Positions 1 through 6,053 of a DNA stretch of 11,890 nt are shown piece by piece (position 1 is the first letter of the stretch; each line of letters opens with the position of its first letter). The notes below the pieces were generated by a model that searched no databases, was not told the DNA's origin, and saw nothing but the letters and a program-made list of their open reading frames with translations. Position numbers and translations under genes: made by a program. Source of the DNA: Patescibacteria group bacterium (GTDB lineage: Bacteria > Patescibacteria > UBA1384 > CAILIB01); assembly GCA_020696955.1 (NCBI GenBank), contig JAJFBK010000013.1, positions 1 to 11,890 of the forward strand. The letters run 5' to 3'.

Positions 1-306
1 GTAAGGCTTACCCGTCATCTTGTGATAGCCAAAGTACAGGCCATTTATAAGAATGGTTAGAAATATAGAAACAAGTATCCAGAATCCACACCCACGCTTT
101 TTCGGCTCTCTTGTCTTGGATAGCTGCTGTTCGACGGGAGTATTAAAATGCTGAGAGTATAAAGGATCGCTCTTAACGGCATTCATGTTTTCTTCTATTA
201 TGGTAGGCTGCCAACCTTCATCCATTAGAGATGCCTTTATATTTTCCAGGCTTTGTCCTTTATTTAACAGCTCTTTGATATAGGCAATCACTTTTTCGCT
301 GATCAT
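1..306 (-). CDS. Partial membrane protein of unknown function (N-terminal 102 residues)
   Basis: The gene runs off the left edge; 102 codons are visible without a stop. The N-terminus (about residues 1-40, starting MISEKVIAYIKELLNKGQ) looks like a small helical domain of the kind that precedes a membrane anchor in many patescibacterial proteins. A polar linker follows, then a basic stretch (KKRGC) and one hydrophobic segment at about residues 73-95. The start is an ATG whose last bases overlap the TGA stop of the preceding gene (ATGA, 303-306), so translational coupling is likely and the two genes probably form one operon. I do not recognise the family. The basic residues before the helix suggest an N-in orientation with the missing C-terminal part outside the cell, which is inference. 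Confidence 0.72.
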   Translation of the reverse strand, partial: MISEKVIAYIKELLNKGQSLENIKASLMDEGWQPTIIEENMNAVKSDPLYSQHFNTPVEQQLSKTREPKKRGCGFWILVSIFLTILINGLYFGYHKMTGKPY

Positions 307-965
307 AGAGAAATATTAGTATTTTGGTCATTTCGACTTTCGACTTGAGAAGGCTGGTTATTGGAGGGATTGTTAATTAGTCCATTAATAAGCGATCCTG
401 CTTGAAGAGGCGAAACCGCCCCAGTCGCTTCAAAAGGGATTGAGATAAAAGCTGCAATCTTTTGCCCAATATCTTGCCCCGGAGTGCTTATGGAGGTGCC
501 AATCATACCTACGCTCAAGCTCGGCGCAACGCCATTAGCGAGTAAAATTCTCTGGCCATTGCGCAATACCAGAAATAGGCTGGTTTCAAGATTGGTTTGT
601 GAACGCGTTGTTCCAGTGCTGCTACTTGTTTGAGACTGTCGGTATTCGCTAAGTAGCTGAATCTTTTCAGCCTCTGATATATCATGAGAGCTTACATTGC
701 CGCCAAAAAGAGTTTTTGTTGTGACAGTGACTTTATTTGTTTGCTTATCAATTACCAGCACTAAGCTACGGTTAAAAATAAGTACCAATAAACCAAGTGC
801 AGCCACTGCTAACCCTATCCACCATGGAACGGTGGTGTCGTTTGTTGAGTAGAGATAAAAACTACCTATGAGTCCAGCAATAATTAAAAGGGGAGAAAGG
901 ATGAAGCCGGCCAATTGCTTATTGGCAGCTTCTAGGTAAGTGGTGGTTTCTTGTGTAATTTTCAT
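303..965 (-). CDS. Two-TM membrane protein of unknown function
   Basis: The call is a 220-residue protein starting at MKITQETTTY. An in-frame ATG lies ten codons further upstream (995), but those residues look non-native and a TATAGT box sits inside that stretch, so I chose 965. Two hydrophobic segments (about residues 18-40 and 46-66) form a membrane hairpin. A strand-rich soluble part follows (VIDKQTNKVTVTTKTLFGG), with a Ser/Thr-rich loop near residues 105-120 and a low-complexity Asn/Gln/Ser tail. A TM hairpin followed by a beta domain recalls bacterial PH-like proteins, but this is a guess. Its stop overlaps the next gene's start. No Shine-Dalgarno sequence is visible. By eye the composition is more AT-rich than uppP or rmlB. 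Confidence 0.7.
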   Translation of the reverse strand: MKITQETTTYLEAANKQLAGFILSPLLIIAGLIGSFYLYSTNDTTVPWWIGLAVAALGLLVLIFNRSLVLVIDKQTNKVTVTTKTLFGGNVSSHDISEAEKIQLLSEYRQSQTSSSTGTTRSQTNLETSLFLVLRNGQRILLANGVAPSLSVGMIGTSISTPGQDIGQKIAAFISIPFEATGAVSPLQAGSLINGLINNPSNNQPSQVESRNDQNTNISL

Positions 966-983
966 AAAGATAATATGGGTAGG

Positions 984-992
984 ACTATAGCA
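984..992 (-). promoter_or_regulatory. Candidate extended -10 promoter for the two-gene operon at 965-1
   Basis: The minus strand reads TGCTATAGT, an extended -10 element (TGn plus TATAGT), placed so that a transcript would start about 10-14 nt before the ATG at 965. No good -35 box is seen at standard spacing, which is tolerated by extended -10 promoters. Confidence 0.35.
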
Positions 993-1052
993 CAAGTATA
1001 TATTCTGTAATTATGAAATGATAGCAATAGTTCGAATACTTTCTGAAATGGT

Positions 1053-1070
1053 TGGCGGAGAGGCCGGGAT
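1053..1070 (-). repeat. 18-bp copy of the 3' end of tRNA-Ser(GCU), including CCA
   Basis: The minus strand reads ATCCCGGCCTCTCCGCCA, identical to tRNA-Ser(GCU) nucleotides 59-76 (1196-1213): the last two T-loop bases, the T-stem 3' strand, the acceptor 3' strand, the discriminator G and CCA. Identity stops on both sides after exactly 18 bp. The rest of the tRNA is absent, so this is not a second functional tRNA. It lies 143 bp downstream of the parent tRNA in direct orientation. An attachment-site scar or a retrocopied tRNA end are the leading explanations. Confidence 0.9.
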
Positions 1071-1152
1071 GACGCTCAAGCTCCGCTTTCGCTAACCTTT
1101 CCTCTTTTGAAGTGGAAGGAAAGGTCGAACGGTTCGAATCCCAACCTTTTTC

Positions 1153-1193
1153 AACAAAACAAAATGAGACCACCCAGGGGTGGTCTCATTTTG
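1153..1193 (-). terminator. Rho-independent terminator of tRNA-Ser(GCU)
   Basis: There is a perfect 16-bp inverted repeat (1160-1175 with 1178-1193) around a 2-nt centre. On the minus strand it begins 2 nt after the tRNA CCA and runs into a T-rich tail (CATTTTGTTTTGTTG). Its arm is also A/T-symmetric, so it might act in both directions. Confidence 0.85.
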
Positions 1194-1195
1194 TC

Positions 1196-1285
1196 TGGCG
1201 GAGAGGCCGGGATTCGAACCCGGGAACCCGTTTCCGAGTTAACTCGTTAGCAGTGAGTCGCTTTCGACCACTCAGCCACCTCTCC
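1196..1285 (-). tRNA. tRNA-Ser (anticodon GCU), CCA encoded
   Basis: This is a 90-nt class II tRNA. The acceptor stem is GGAGAGG/CCTCTCC with discriminator G and an encoded CCA (1196-1198). The D-arm is GCTGAGTGGTCGAAAGC, the anticodon loop CTGCTAA, and the long variable arm AACTCG-GAAA-CGGGTT gives six pairs and a GNRA loop. The T-arm is CCGGG-TTCGAAT-CCCGG. The long variable arm and GCU anticodon identify serine for AGC/AGU codons. One oddity is the anticodon-stem closing pair, A31 opposite C39. The unit has its own promoter (1301-1329) and terminator. Confidence 0.97.
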
Positions 1286-1300
1286 GGACTTCCATACGGT

Positions 1301-1329
1301 ACCATAAAGGAGGTGGGAGAACAAGGCAA
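1301..1329 (-). promoter_or_regulatory. Sigma-70-like promoter of tRNA-Ser(GCU)
   Basis: The minus strand shows a -35 box TTGCCT (1324-1329), a 17-bp spacer and a -10 box TATGGT (1301-1306). A start about 7 nt further would leave a leader of roughly 8-9 nt before the tRNA 5' end at 1285. It lies just after the stop of the gene at 1343. Confidence 0.6.
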
Positions 1330-1342
1330 AAGGCTTTATTTG

Positions 1343-1825
1343 CTAGAGCTTGAAGTATTTGCCGACAGTATCGGCAGCGGTCTTTTGACGGGGTTCGAGT
1401 TCAGGCATTACCTGGAGAAAAAGGTTTCTGGCTTCTTCGGAGCTTCCATTTTCATAGAAAAAGCTGATAGGGAACAGGGAGGCTTTAGCTGGCTCGACGT
1501 TGATAATAACATGTCCTGCCTCGGCTGAAAGCCAAAACCCAGCCAGGCTAGTAATCTCATAGTTTTTGGCACCGACCACCAGCTCTTCCTGAGCAAGGCT
1601 AATAACCAAACCTTCAGCTGGCTTCTTTTTCTGAACGACTAACATGCCAGCTGCAAAAGCGGCAACAGTGGCAGCCAAGTAAAAGGTCCAGTCTTTCTGC
1701 CAGTATCCGACGCCGATCATGACGAGGGCGGCAGCTCCGAGGGCCGGAAGGATCAAGGGGTTGGTGTCCAAGCTTTCCGGAAGCTTAGGTTCTTTCCACT
1801 GAGCTAAAAGGTTTTGGGTGCTCAT
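1343..1825 (-). CDS. Two-TM membrane protein of unknown function, coupled to uppP
   Basis: This 160-residue protein has a short polar N-terminus, two hydrophobic segments (about residues 23-41 and 46-65) separated by a short charged turn (QKDW), a KKK stop-transfer signal, and a soluble domain of about 90 residues with alternating hydrophobic strands ending in a helix (SSEEARNLFLQVMPELEP). Its ATG overlaps the TGA stop of uppP by the ATGA arrangement (1822-1825), so it is translated from the same mRNA. I do not recognise the family; the shape resembles short PH-like membrane proteins common in patescibacterial genomes. The location suggests a role at the cell envelope, which is inference. Its stop is followed by the tRNA-Ser(GCU) promoter. 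Confidence 0.8.
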   Translation of the reverse strand: MSTQNLLAQWKEPKLPESLDTNPLILPALGAAALVMIGVGYWQKDWTFYLAATVAAFAAGMLVVQKKKPAEGLVISLAQEELVVGAKNYEITSLAGFWLSAEAGHVIINVEPAKASLFPISFFYENGSSEEARNLFLQVMPELEPRQKTAADTVGKYFKL

Positions 1826-2661
1826 AGGCCTCCGAATTGAATCATAATAATGAGAACAAGGGCTAAGGCAAACCGGTAGTAGGCGAAGCTAGTGAGGGTG
1901 GATCGGCTATAGAAGCTAAGAAGGAAGCGGAGCGTGAAATACCCGGCAATAAAGGAAGTGATTGCTCCAAGGAAATAAAACACCAACACGTCCGAAGCCA
2001 CATTTCCGGCTGATACTTCCGAACCAAAATCGGCCAGTTTCTTAAGGGTCGCCGCAGCGGTGATGGGTACTGAGAGAAGGAAGCTGTAGCGGGCGGCAGT
2101 GACTCGGTCCATTCCTAGGAACATGCCGGTGCTGATGGTGATCCCAGACCTTGAGACTCCTGGAATCAAGGCAATGGCTTGGGATAGCCCGGTCCAGATA
2201 ACCTGGAAAGGACGAGGAGTGACGTTCTCTTTTGGCTTCCGGCGACCGGCTGATTTCTCAGCCGCTATCATCACAAGCCCAACAACCACAAGACTTGTCG
2301 CAATCACATACAAAGATCGAAAATCAGATTCGATTCGACTTTCAAGAGCCATCCCGATCAATCCCACCGGAATGGTGGCCAGAATGATTAGCCAGGGTAA
2401 TTTTTGTTTTCCGGTCATTTTTCCAGGAGGCATGAGCCGAAGAGAGCCAAAAATATCCTTCAGGTCATTCCAAAAGAAGATGATGACGGCCAGGACGGTT
2501 CCCAGGTTGGTGAACATGTCAAAAGAAAGGCCGTAGGTAGCAGGGTCCAGGTTAAAGAGATCCTGGACAATGATCAGGTGGGCCGTCGAAGAGACCGGGA
2601 GAAACTCGGTAATTCCCTGGACAACTCCTAAGATAATGGCCTGAAGATAATGAAAAAGCAT
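1822..2661 (-). CDS. uppP: Undecaprenyl-diphosphatase (BacA/UppP family)
   Basis: This integral membrane enzyme dephosphorylates undecaprenyl diphosphate to the monophosphate carrier reused for peptidoglycan and surface polysaccharide. At 279 residues it has the usual family length. Both signature regions are present: residues 15-28 (QGITEFLPVSSTAH, with Q15/E19 matching the (E/Q)xxxE catalytic motif and H28) and residues 167-173 (PGVSRSG, with the essential Arg at 171). About seven to eight hydrophobic segments are visible. The start ATG at 2661 has no clear Shine-Dalgarno, but a TAGTAT box ends 6 nt upstream, suggesting a leaderless mRNA. It lies 41 bp after a GH2 gene on the same strand and is coupled to the next gene. 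Confidence 0.95.
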   Translation of the reverse strand: MLFHYLQAIILGVVQGITEFLPVSSTAHLIIVQDLFNLDPATYGLSFDMFTNLGTVLAVIIFFWNDLKDIFGSLRLMPPGKMTGKQKLPWLIILATIPVGLIGMALESRIESDFRSLYVIATSLVVVGLVMIAAEKSAGRRKPKENVTPRPFQVIWTGLSQAIALIPGVSRSGITISTGMFLGMDRVTAARYSFLLSVPITAAATLKKLADFGSEVSAGNVASDVLVFYFLGAITSFIAGYFTLRFLLSFYSRSTLTSFAYYRFALALVLIIMIQFGGL

Positions 2662-2667
2662 GCCCTT

Positions 2668-2697
2668 ATACTACTCTTTGCGTCTGGTTTGACGCAA
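2668..2697 (-). promoter_or_regulatory. Candidate uppP promoter overlapping an inverted repeat
   Basis: The minus strand shows TTGCGT (2692-2697), an 18-bp spacer and TAGTAT (2668-2673), only 6 nt before the uppP ATG, which predicts a start at the A of ATG. A perfect 7-bp inverted repeat, TTGCGTC-6-GACGCAA (2678-2697), covers the -35 box and spacer. It could be an operator, or a stem-loop at the end of the GH2 mRNA; it lacks a T-tract, so a strong terminator is unlikely. Confidence 0.4.
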
Positions 2698-2702
2698 GAA
2701 TA

Positions 2703-4487
2703 CTATTTGAATGAGGCGATGATTTTCTTATGGATTTCAGTAAGAAGGGCTGGATCGACCTTGGGTTTGCGGTCATAGGTCATAAGTCCGTTGATCTCTT
2801 GTTCAACATCGATCAGCTGGGTGTAGCAAAAACCGGCCAGGAATGTGAGGGAGAGAACGCCTTCCATAAGGTCACGGTAGCGGTCCATCAGTTCTTCCAC
2901 GCTGTTGATCGAACCGTAGTGCTGGTAGAGGACATCACGTTCAGCTTCAGGAATATCTTGAGGAACCATGAGCAATCCGCCAATTTCTGAAAGAATGATT
3001 GGCTGGCCACGATACTTTGCCCCACGTGCGAAGGTGCGGATTCCATTGGCCCAGACTACGTCACGGAGCTTTCCGTGCTCGAGCATTTCTAAGTATCCTC
3101 GGCGAAGCTCTTCTCCATTGGCGGCGTAGTCGTGGATGGCGCAGATGTCGGTAGTGTCTGAGTGTTCCCATCCGTCATTATCAATAACCGGGCGATAGGG
3201 GTCAAAGCGGCGAGTAAGAGCCACGAGGCGCTCGATAAAGGCGTACTGACCCGGGTGGTTTTCCTTAAGATCAGGAACTCCCCAGCTTTCGTTCATTGGA
3301 ACCCAGGCCACGATGCAGGGGTGGTTGTAGTCACGGCGCACTGCTCGTTCCCATTCGGCCGCCAGCCATTCCTCAGCTTTTGGTGACCAGGCCCTGGCAT
3401 TTGCCATTTCTCCCCATACCATCAGTCCCAGCTTGTCACACCAATACAGCCAGCGAGGATCTTCCATCTTCTGGTGTTTTCGTGATCCGTTAAAGCCAAA
3501 CTTTTTGGTCCATTCTACGTCAGCCCTTAGGTCATCGTCAGTCGGTGCGGTCATCCCTCCTTGTGGCCAGTAGCCCTGATCAAGCACCATTGCCATGTAA
3601 GTTGGTACGTTATTAAGCATTACCTTTCCTTTTTCGACATGAACGGTACGAAGGCCGGCATAGGATTTTACTTCGTCTAGCAGCTTGTCACCTTCAAAGA
3701 AACGAACGGTCAGGTCGTAGAGATGGGGATTCTCAGGAGTCCAATATTCAGGCTCGGCAACGCCAAGGCGGAGATGAGCAGTTGCGAAGGTGGTTTTCTT
3801 GCGAAGGCGAACCACTTCCTGCCCTTTGCTTGAAAGCACTACTTCGATTTCCCACTCGATTGATGGGGCATGGAGGAAGACAGCGATGTCAAAAGAATTG
3901 GTAATGGCAGAGGGGGTAATCTTTAGGTCGTCGATTCGCATCTGGGGAACCGGTTCCAGCCAGACAGTCTGCCAAATACCGGTAGTGCAGAAATAGTCGA
4001 TTTCGGCTGGTTTTCCGTTTACCGATTGTTTTCCGCGTGGCTGATGAGGATCCTGACGGTCTTCTACTCTCACTACTATTCGATTCTCTCCAGTGACAAG
4101 ATAAGGGGCGATATCAAAGGAGAATGAGATATGTCCGCCTTGGTTATGTCCTACTTCTTTTCCGTTTACCCAAACAGTACTGCGATAGTCTATGGCTCCA
4201 AAGTGCAGGAGCAGGTCATCCTGGGCCCATTCGGCGGGAGCCTCAAAGGTGCGGGCATACCAGACGATCTCATGAATATCTTGCTCGTTAATGCCTGAGA
4301 GTTTGGTTTGGTAGGCAAAAGGAACAGTAATTTTCCGATCGAAGCTACGGCCATCAAACCATCCTTCTGTTAGGCCCTTGTCTTCATCGTCGTAGGTGAA
4401 TTCCCACTCTCCATTTAGATTGGTCCAGCGGTCACGAACGAATTGGGGGCGGGGGTACTCTGGGCGTGGGATGGTGATATTTTCCAT
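2703..4487 (-). CDS. Glycoside hydrolase family 2 enzyme (beta-galactosidase/glucuronidase-like)
   Basis: This 594-residue protein has the GH2 order: an N-terminal jelly-roll sugar-binding domain (about residues 15-180, with YRSTVWVNGKEVGHNQGGH at 101-119), an immunoglobulin-like domain (about 185-285), and a TIM barrel (about 286-594). The acid/base motif is N399-E400 in PMNESWG and the nucleophile E501 in LSEIGG. The barrel entry contains VLDQGYWPQGG, seen in a GH2 subgroup distinct from LacZ. There is no signal peptide, so it should act in the cytosol on imported oligosaccharides or glycosides. Beta-galactosidase, beta-glucuronidase and beta-mannosidase activities cannot be separated from sequence alone. 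A sugar-degrading enzyme in a reduced genome suggests acquisition by transfer, which is inference. The 165-bp gap before it holds a possible operator. Confidence 0.92.
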   Translation of the reverse strand: MENITIPRPEYPRPQFVRDRWTNLNGEWEFTYDDEDKGLTEGWFDGRSFDRKITVPFAYQTKLSGINEQDIHEIVWYARTFEAPAEWAQDDLLLHFGAIDYRSTVWVNGKEVGHNQGGHISFSFDIAPYLVTGENRIVVRVEDRQDPHQPRGKQSVNGKPAEIDYFCTTGIWQTVWLEPVPQMRIDDLKITPSAITNSFDIAVFLHAPSIEWEIEVVLSSKGQEVVRLRKKTTFATAHLRLGVAEPEYWTPENPHLYDLTVRFFEGDKLLDEVKSYAGLRTVHVEKGKVMLNNVPTYMAMVLDQGYWPQGGMTAPTDDDLRADVEWTKKFGFNGSRKHQKMEDPRWLYWCDKLGLMVWGEMANARAWSPKAEEWLAAEWERAVRRDYNHPCIVAWVPMNESWGVPDLKENHPGQYAFIERLVALTRRFDPYRPVIDNDGWEHSDTTDICAIHDYAANGEELRRGYLEMLEHGKLRDVVWANGIRTFARGAKYRGQPIILSEIGGLLMVPQDIPEAERDVLYQHYGSINSVEELMDRYRDLMEGVLSLTFLAGFCYTQLIDVEQEINGLMTYDRKPKVDPALLTEIHKKIIASFK

Positions 4488-4652
4488 AAAATAATTAATT
4501 GCAAGAATTTATTTTGAGCTATGAGTCCAGCATTTTCTGTGGTACGAATCACAGATATTCTTCGTAACCCATCTTTTTTAACAGGCTTTTTAGTGAACGG
4601 CAACCTTTCGAGGTGATTGGTCTAGGATAAGTGGTAAGGGGAGCTGTTTTTC
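4488..4652 (-). promoter_or_regulatory. Intergenic region upstream of the GH2 gene, with one inverted repeat
   Basis: This is 165 bp without a credible gene. TCTGTG-8-CACAGA (4536-4555) is a perfect 6-bp inverted repeat about 50-70 bp upstream of the GH2 start, where a sugar-responsive repressor could bind. A weak promoter-like pair, TTGCCG-16-TTAAAA, is seen further upstream on the minus strand. The 14 bases before the GH2 ATG are almost pure A/T with no Shine-Dalgarno. No T-tailed terminator is seen for the gene ending at 4653. All of this is low-confidence. Confidence 0.3.
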
Positions 4653-5258
4653 TTAAGTAAGCCCTGCTAACTCGAAGATGGTGTAGGTTGCGGCCAGAGT
4701 TATGAGTACGGCGGCTAGCGATTCTACGAGGGTGTGTCTTTTGCGCCGGATGCGGGCAAGTGAGATGACGGGTACGAAAAGAAGAAGAAGCAAGAGGAGC
4801 TCATTAATAGTGTAGGCGGCAATCATGGAAGCACTGGCAAAGGTGGCGGCGTGAATACTCACTTTCTTCCATTTCTCGGTGAGCACGAGAAAGATGAGGC
4901 CGTTTATGAAGAGGGCAATTGCTACGTAGAGAATGGTTGGCGGGGCTGCGACTGAGTAAAAAATAACCGAAACCACAAAGGTCCCGGCGATGGCGGCTCG
5001 AAACGGCAGCCCTCTTTGTTCTCTAACAGCTACATGAATGTCAGTGATGGTGCCCCGCTGAATGCCCAGCATTATGACCAGAAGAGGGAGGCCGATGATA
5101 AAAAGGATGAAAAGGAAGCCAAGCAAGAAAAACTGGGTAGAAGAAGTGGAGTTTGCCCCGATTGCCCACAGACCAAACCCGGCAAGCACTAGAAAAGGGC
5201 TGGTGAGAGTGGAGATGAATGCGGCCGACTTGTCGAGGAAGGCTTCTCGGTTGTTCAT
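4653..5258 (-). CDS. PAP2-like integral membrane protein (possible lipid phosphatase)
   Basis: This 201-residue protein has about six hydrophobic segments. Three conserved stretches fall where PAP2-superfamily membrane enzymes carry their active-site motifs: DIHVAVREQRGLPF (about residues 73-86), KVSIHA (132-137, H136) and ARIRRKRHT (168-176, R169 and H175). The canonical PSGH motif is not intact, so it belongs to a divergent branch that may or may not be catalytic. PAP2 enzymes remove phosphate from membrane lipids, including polyprenyl diphosphates, which would fit the nearby uppP and the polysaccharide genes. Alternatively it may bind lipid without catalysis. The start ATG at 5258 is preceded by TATAGT ending 6 nt upstream and lacks a Shine-Dalgarno. 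Confidence 0.7.
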   Translation of the reverse strand: MNNREAFLDKSAAFISTLTSPFLVLAGFGLWAIGANSTSSTQFFLLGFLFILFIIGLPLLVIMLGIQRGTITDIHVAVREQRGLPFRAAIAGTFVVSVIFYSVAAPPTILYVAIALFINGLIFLVLTEKWKKVSIHAATFASASMIAAYTINELLLLLLLFVPVISLARIRRKRHTLVESLAAVLITLAATYTIFELAGLT

Positions 5259-5264
5259 GCTGTA

Positions 5265-5270
5265 ACTATA
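5265..5270 (-). promoter_or_regulatory. Candidate -10 box for the PAP2-like gene
   Basis: TATAGT on the minus strand ends exactly 6 nt before the ATG at 5258, predicting a leaderless transcript. No convincing -35 box is seen; the position 17 bp upstream reads TCATGT. Confidence 0.35.
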
Positions 5271-5300
5271 TCAGAGAATTGCTCTTTACATGACGGGAGT

Positions 5301-5334
5301 AAAAAAGCCGCCCTTCCACAGTGGTGGGGGCGGC
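5301..5334 (-). terminator. Rho-independent terminator after the 192-aa gene
   Basis: On the minus strand, 8 nt after the stop of the gene at 5342, a GC-rich hairpin (GCCGCCC paired with GGGCGGC, with an inner CCA/TGG stem, 5307-5334) is followed at once by six T residues (5301-5306). Confidence 0.93.
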
Positions 5335-5341
5335 AGAACGG

Positions 5342-5920
5342 TCATAAGACGGTAACGGCAAAGTCTCTTACGCTGATACCTGAGGCAGCTACCACTTTCT
5401 CTACCCGGTTCCAGTCAGTAGTAGCCAGGTCATTTTCTACAAAGTTTATGCACTCTGCTATCGTGCAGTCCGGATTCCGGGAGCTCATTTCCAGGGCGAC
5501 TCCTACTCTGTCCAAGTCCCAAATAATAGGGTGCTGCTTCCATTTCATGAGGGTTAGGGCGCGAGTAACGAAGACGCTGCTGTAGCTTTCAGAAAAGATT
5601 TGGATGCCGAATAGCTCCCAGATTTGTTGAGGATCAGGATCCTTTTCCTGGCTGTTAAAAAATTGATGAGTAATTCTTTCAGACAGCCGTGCGCTAGGAG
5701 GCATGGCCTTTATCAGTGCGCTCAATTCTTCACCGATGACTCTTCCCATTGGGGAGCTAAGAAATCTGGTGTAGTACTCTGGCTCTTGCTCAAGAAGAAT
5801 TGCCTCCTGGCCAAGTATTTCCTCGTGTGACTTAAAATTAGTACGAACAGCGGGATAAACCCGTAAGGTCTGGGAAAGTGCAAACGCCCTGTATTGGGCG
5901 CGTGGTTTTACGGTACTCAT
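5342..5920 (-). CDS. Soluble protein of unknown function (192 aa)
   Basis: No signal peptide or membrane segment is seen. The sequence is mixed alpha-helical, with an acidic, charged middle (NSQEKDPDPQQIWELFG) and a C-terminal part containing IIWDLDRVGVALEMSSRNPDC. I do not recognise the family. It is expressed as a single gene: a promoter-like pair lies at 5961-5988, a perfect AGGAGG (5926-5931) sits 5 nt before the ATG, and a strong terminator follows the stop. The strong ribosome binding site stands out in a window where most genes have none. It lies downstream of the putative ADP-ribosyltransferase gene pair, on the same strand, but beyond a terminator, so it is a separate transcription unit. 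Confidence 0.8.
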   Translation of the reverse strand: MSTVKPRAQYRAFALSQTLRVYPAVRTNFKSHEEILGQEAILLEQEPEYYTRFLSSPMGRVIGEELSALIKAMPPSARLSERITHQFFNSQEKDPDPQQIWELFGIQIFSESYSSVFVTRALTLMKWKQHPIIWDLDRVGVALEMSSRNPDCTIAECINFVENDLATTDWNRVEKVVAASGISVRDFAVTVL

Positions 5921-5960
5921 GATTTCCTCCTCAGGATTTTCAAGATACTGCCATACTTAA

Positions 5961-5988
5961 GCTATATCATGAAATGCAGGAAAGGCAA
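5961..5988 (-). promoter_or_regulatory. Promoter of the 192-aa gene
   Basis: The minus strand shows a -35 TTGCCT (5983-5988), a 16-bp spacer and a -10 TATAGC (5961-5966). The leader would be about 35 nt and carries the AGGAGG site. Confidence 0.5.
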
Positions 5989-6004
5989 TAAATAATTCTT
6001 TAAT

Positions 6005-6041
6005 AAAAAAAACGATCCAACTGCATAGGAATTGGATCGTT
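6005..6041 (-). terminator. Rho-independent terminator after the 181-aa gene
   Basis: A perfect 10-bp stem (AACGATCCAA, 6011-6020, with TTGGATCGTT, 6032-6041) and an 11-nt loop is followed on the minus strand by eight T residues (6005-6012, the first two shared with the stem). It lies 12 nt after the stop at 6054. Confidence 0.93.
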
Positions 6042-6053
6042 GAGACGTGAGGG

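Larger units (their letters stand above)
1053..1195 (-). other. tRNA-Ser(GCU) downstream module ending in a tRNA 3'-end copy
   Basis: This 143-bp stretch contains no credible protein gene. Read on the minus strand from the tRNA it holds the tRNA terminator (1160-1193), the octamer GGTTGGGA (1146-1139), a sequence at 1131-1142 that is a 12-bp inverted copy of the tRNA T-arm (GGTTCGAATCCC on the plus strand), a perfect 9-bp stem with a 13-nt loop (1095-1103 with 1117-1125), and the 18-bp tRNA-end copy. CCAACC at its far end (1050-1055 in plus coordinates reads GGTTGG) pairs with GGTTGG at 1146-1141, so the inner part could close into one structure. The architecture parallels 7548-7700. Function is unknown. 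Confidence 0.6.

Noticed and set aside
1050..1146. A plus-strand tRNA suggested by GGTTCGAATCCC and the GGTTGG/CCAACC ends
   Set aside because: The T-stem does not pair, the distance from T-loop to acceptor is too short, and no D or anticodon arm can be drawn.
1112..1528. A 138-codon plus-strand open frame containing WRRGRDSNPG
   Set aside because: It reads through the antisense of tRNA-Ser(GCU) and the opposite strand of the 160-aa gene; such antisense-tRNA peptides are classic false genes.
4415..4603. A 62-codon minus-strand frame overlapping the GH2 start, beginning at TTG
   Set aside because: It overlaps the well-supported GH2 N-terminus in another frame, and the nearest AAAGG touches the TTG with no spacing.
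4636..4643. AAGGGGAG near the end of the PAP2-like gene as a far attachment site for a 4636-7565 island
   Set aside because: Only 8 contiguous bases match the tRNA-Ser(UGA) end, too little to call a repeat in an 11.9-kb window.
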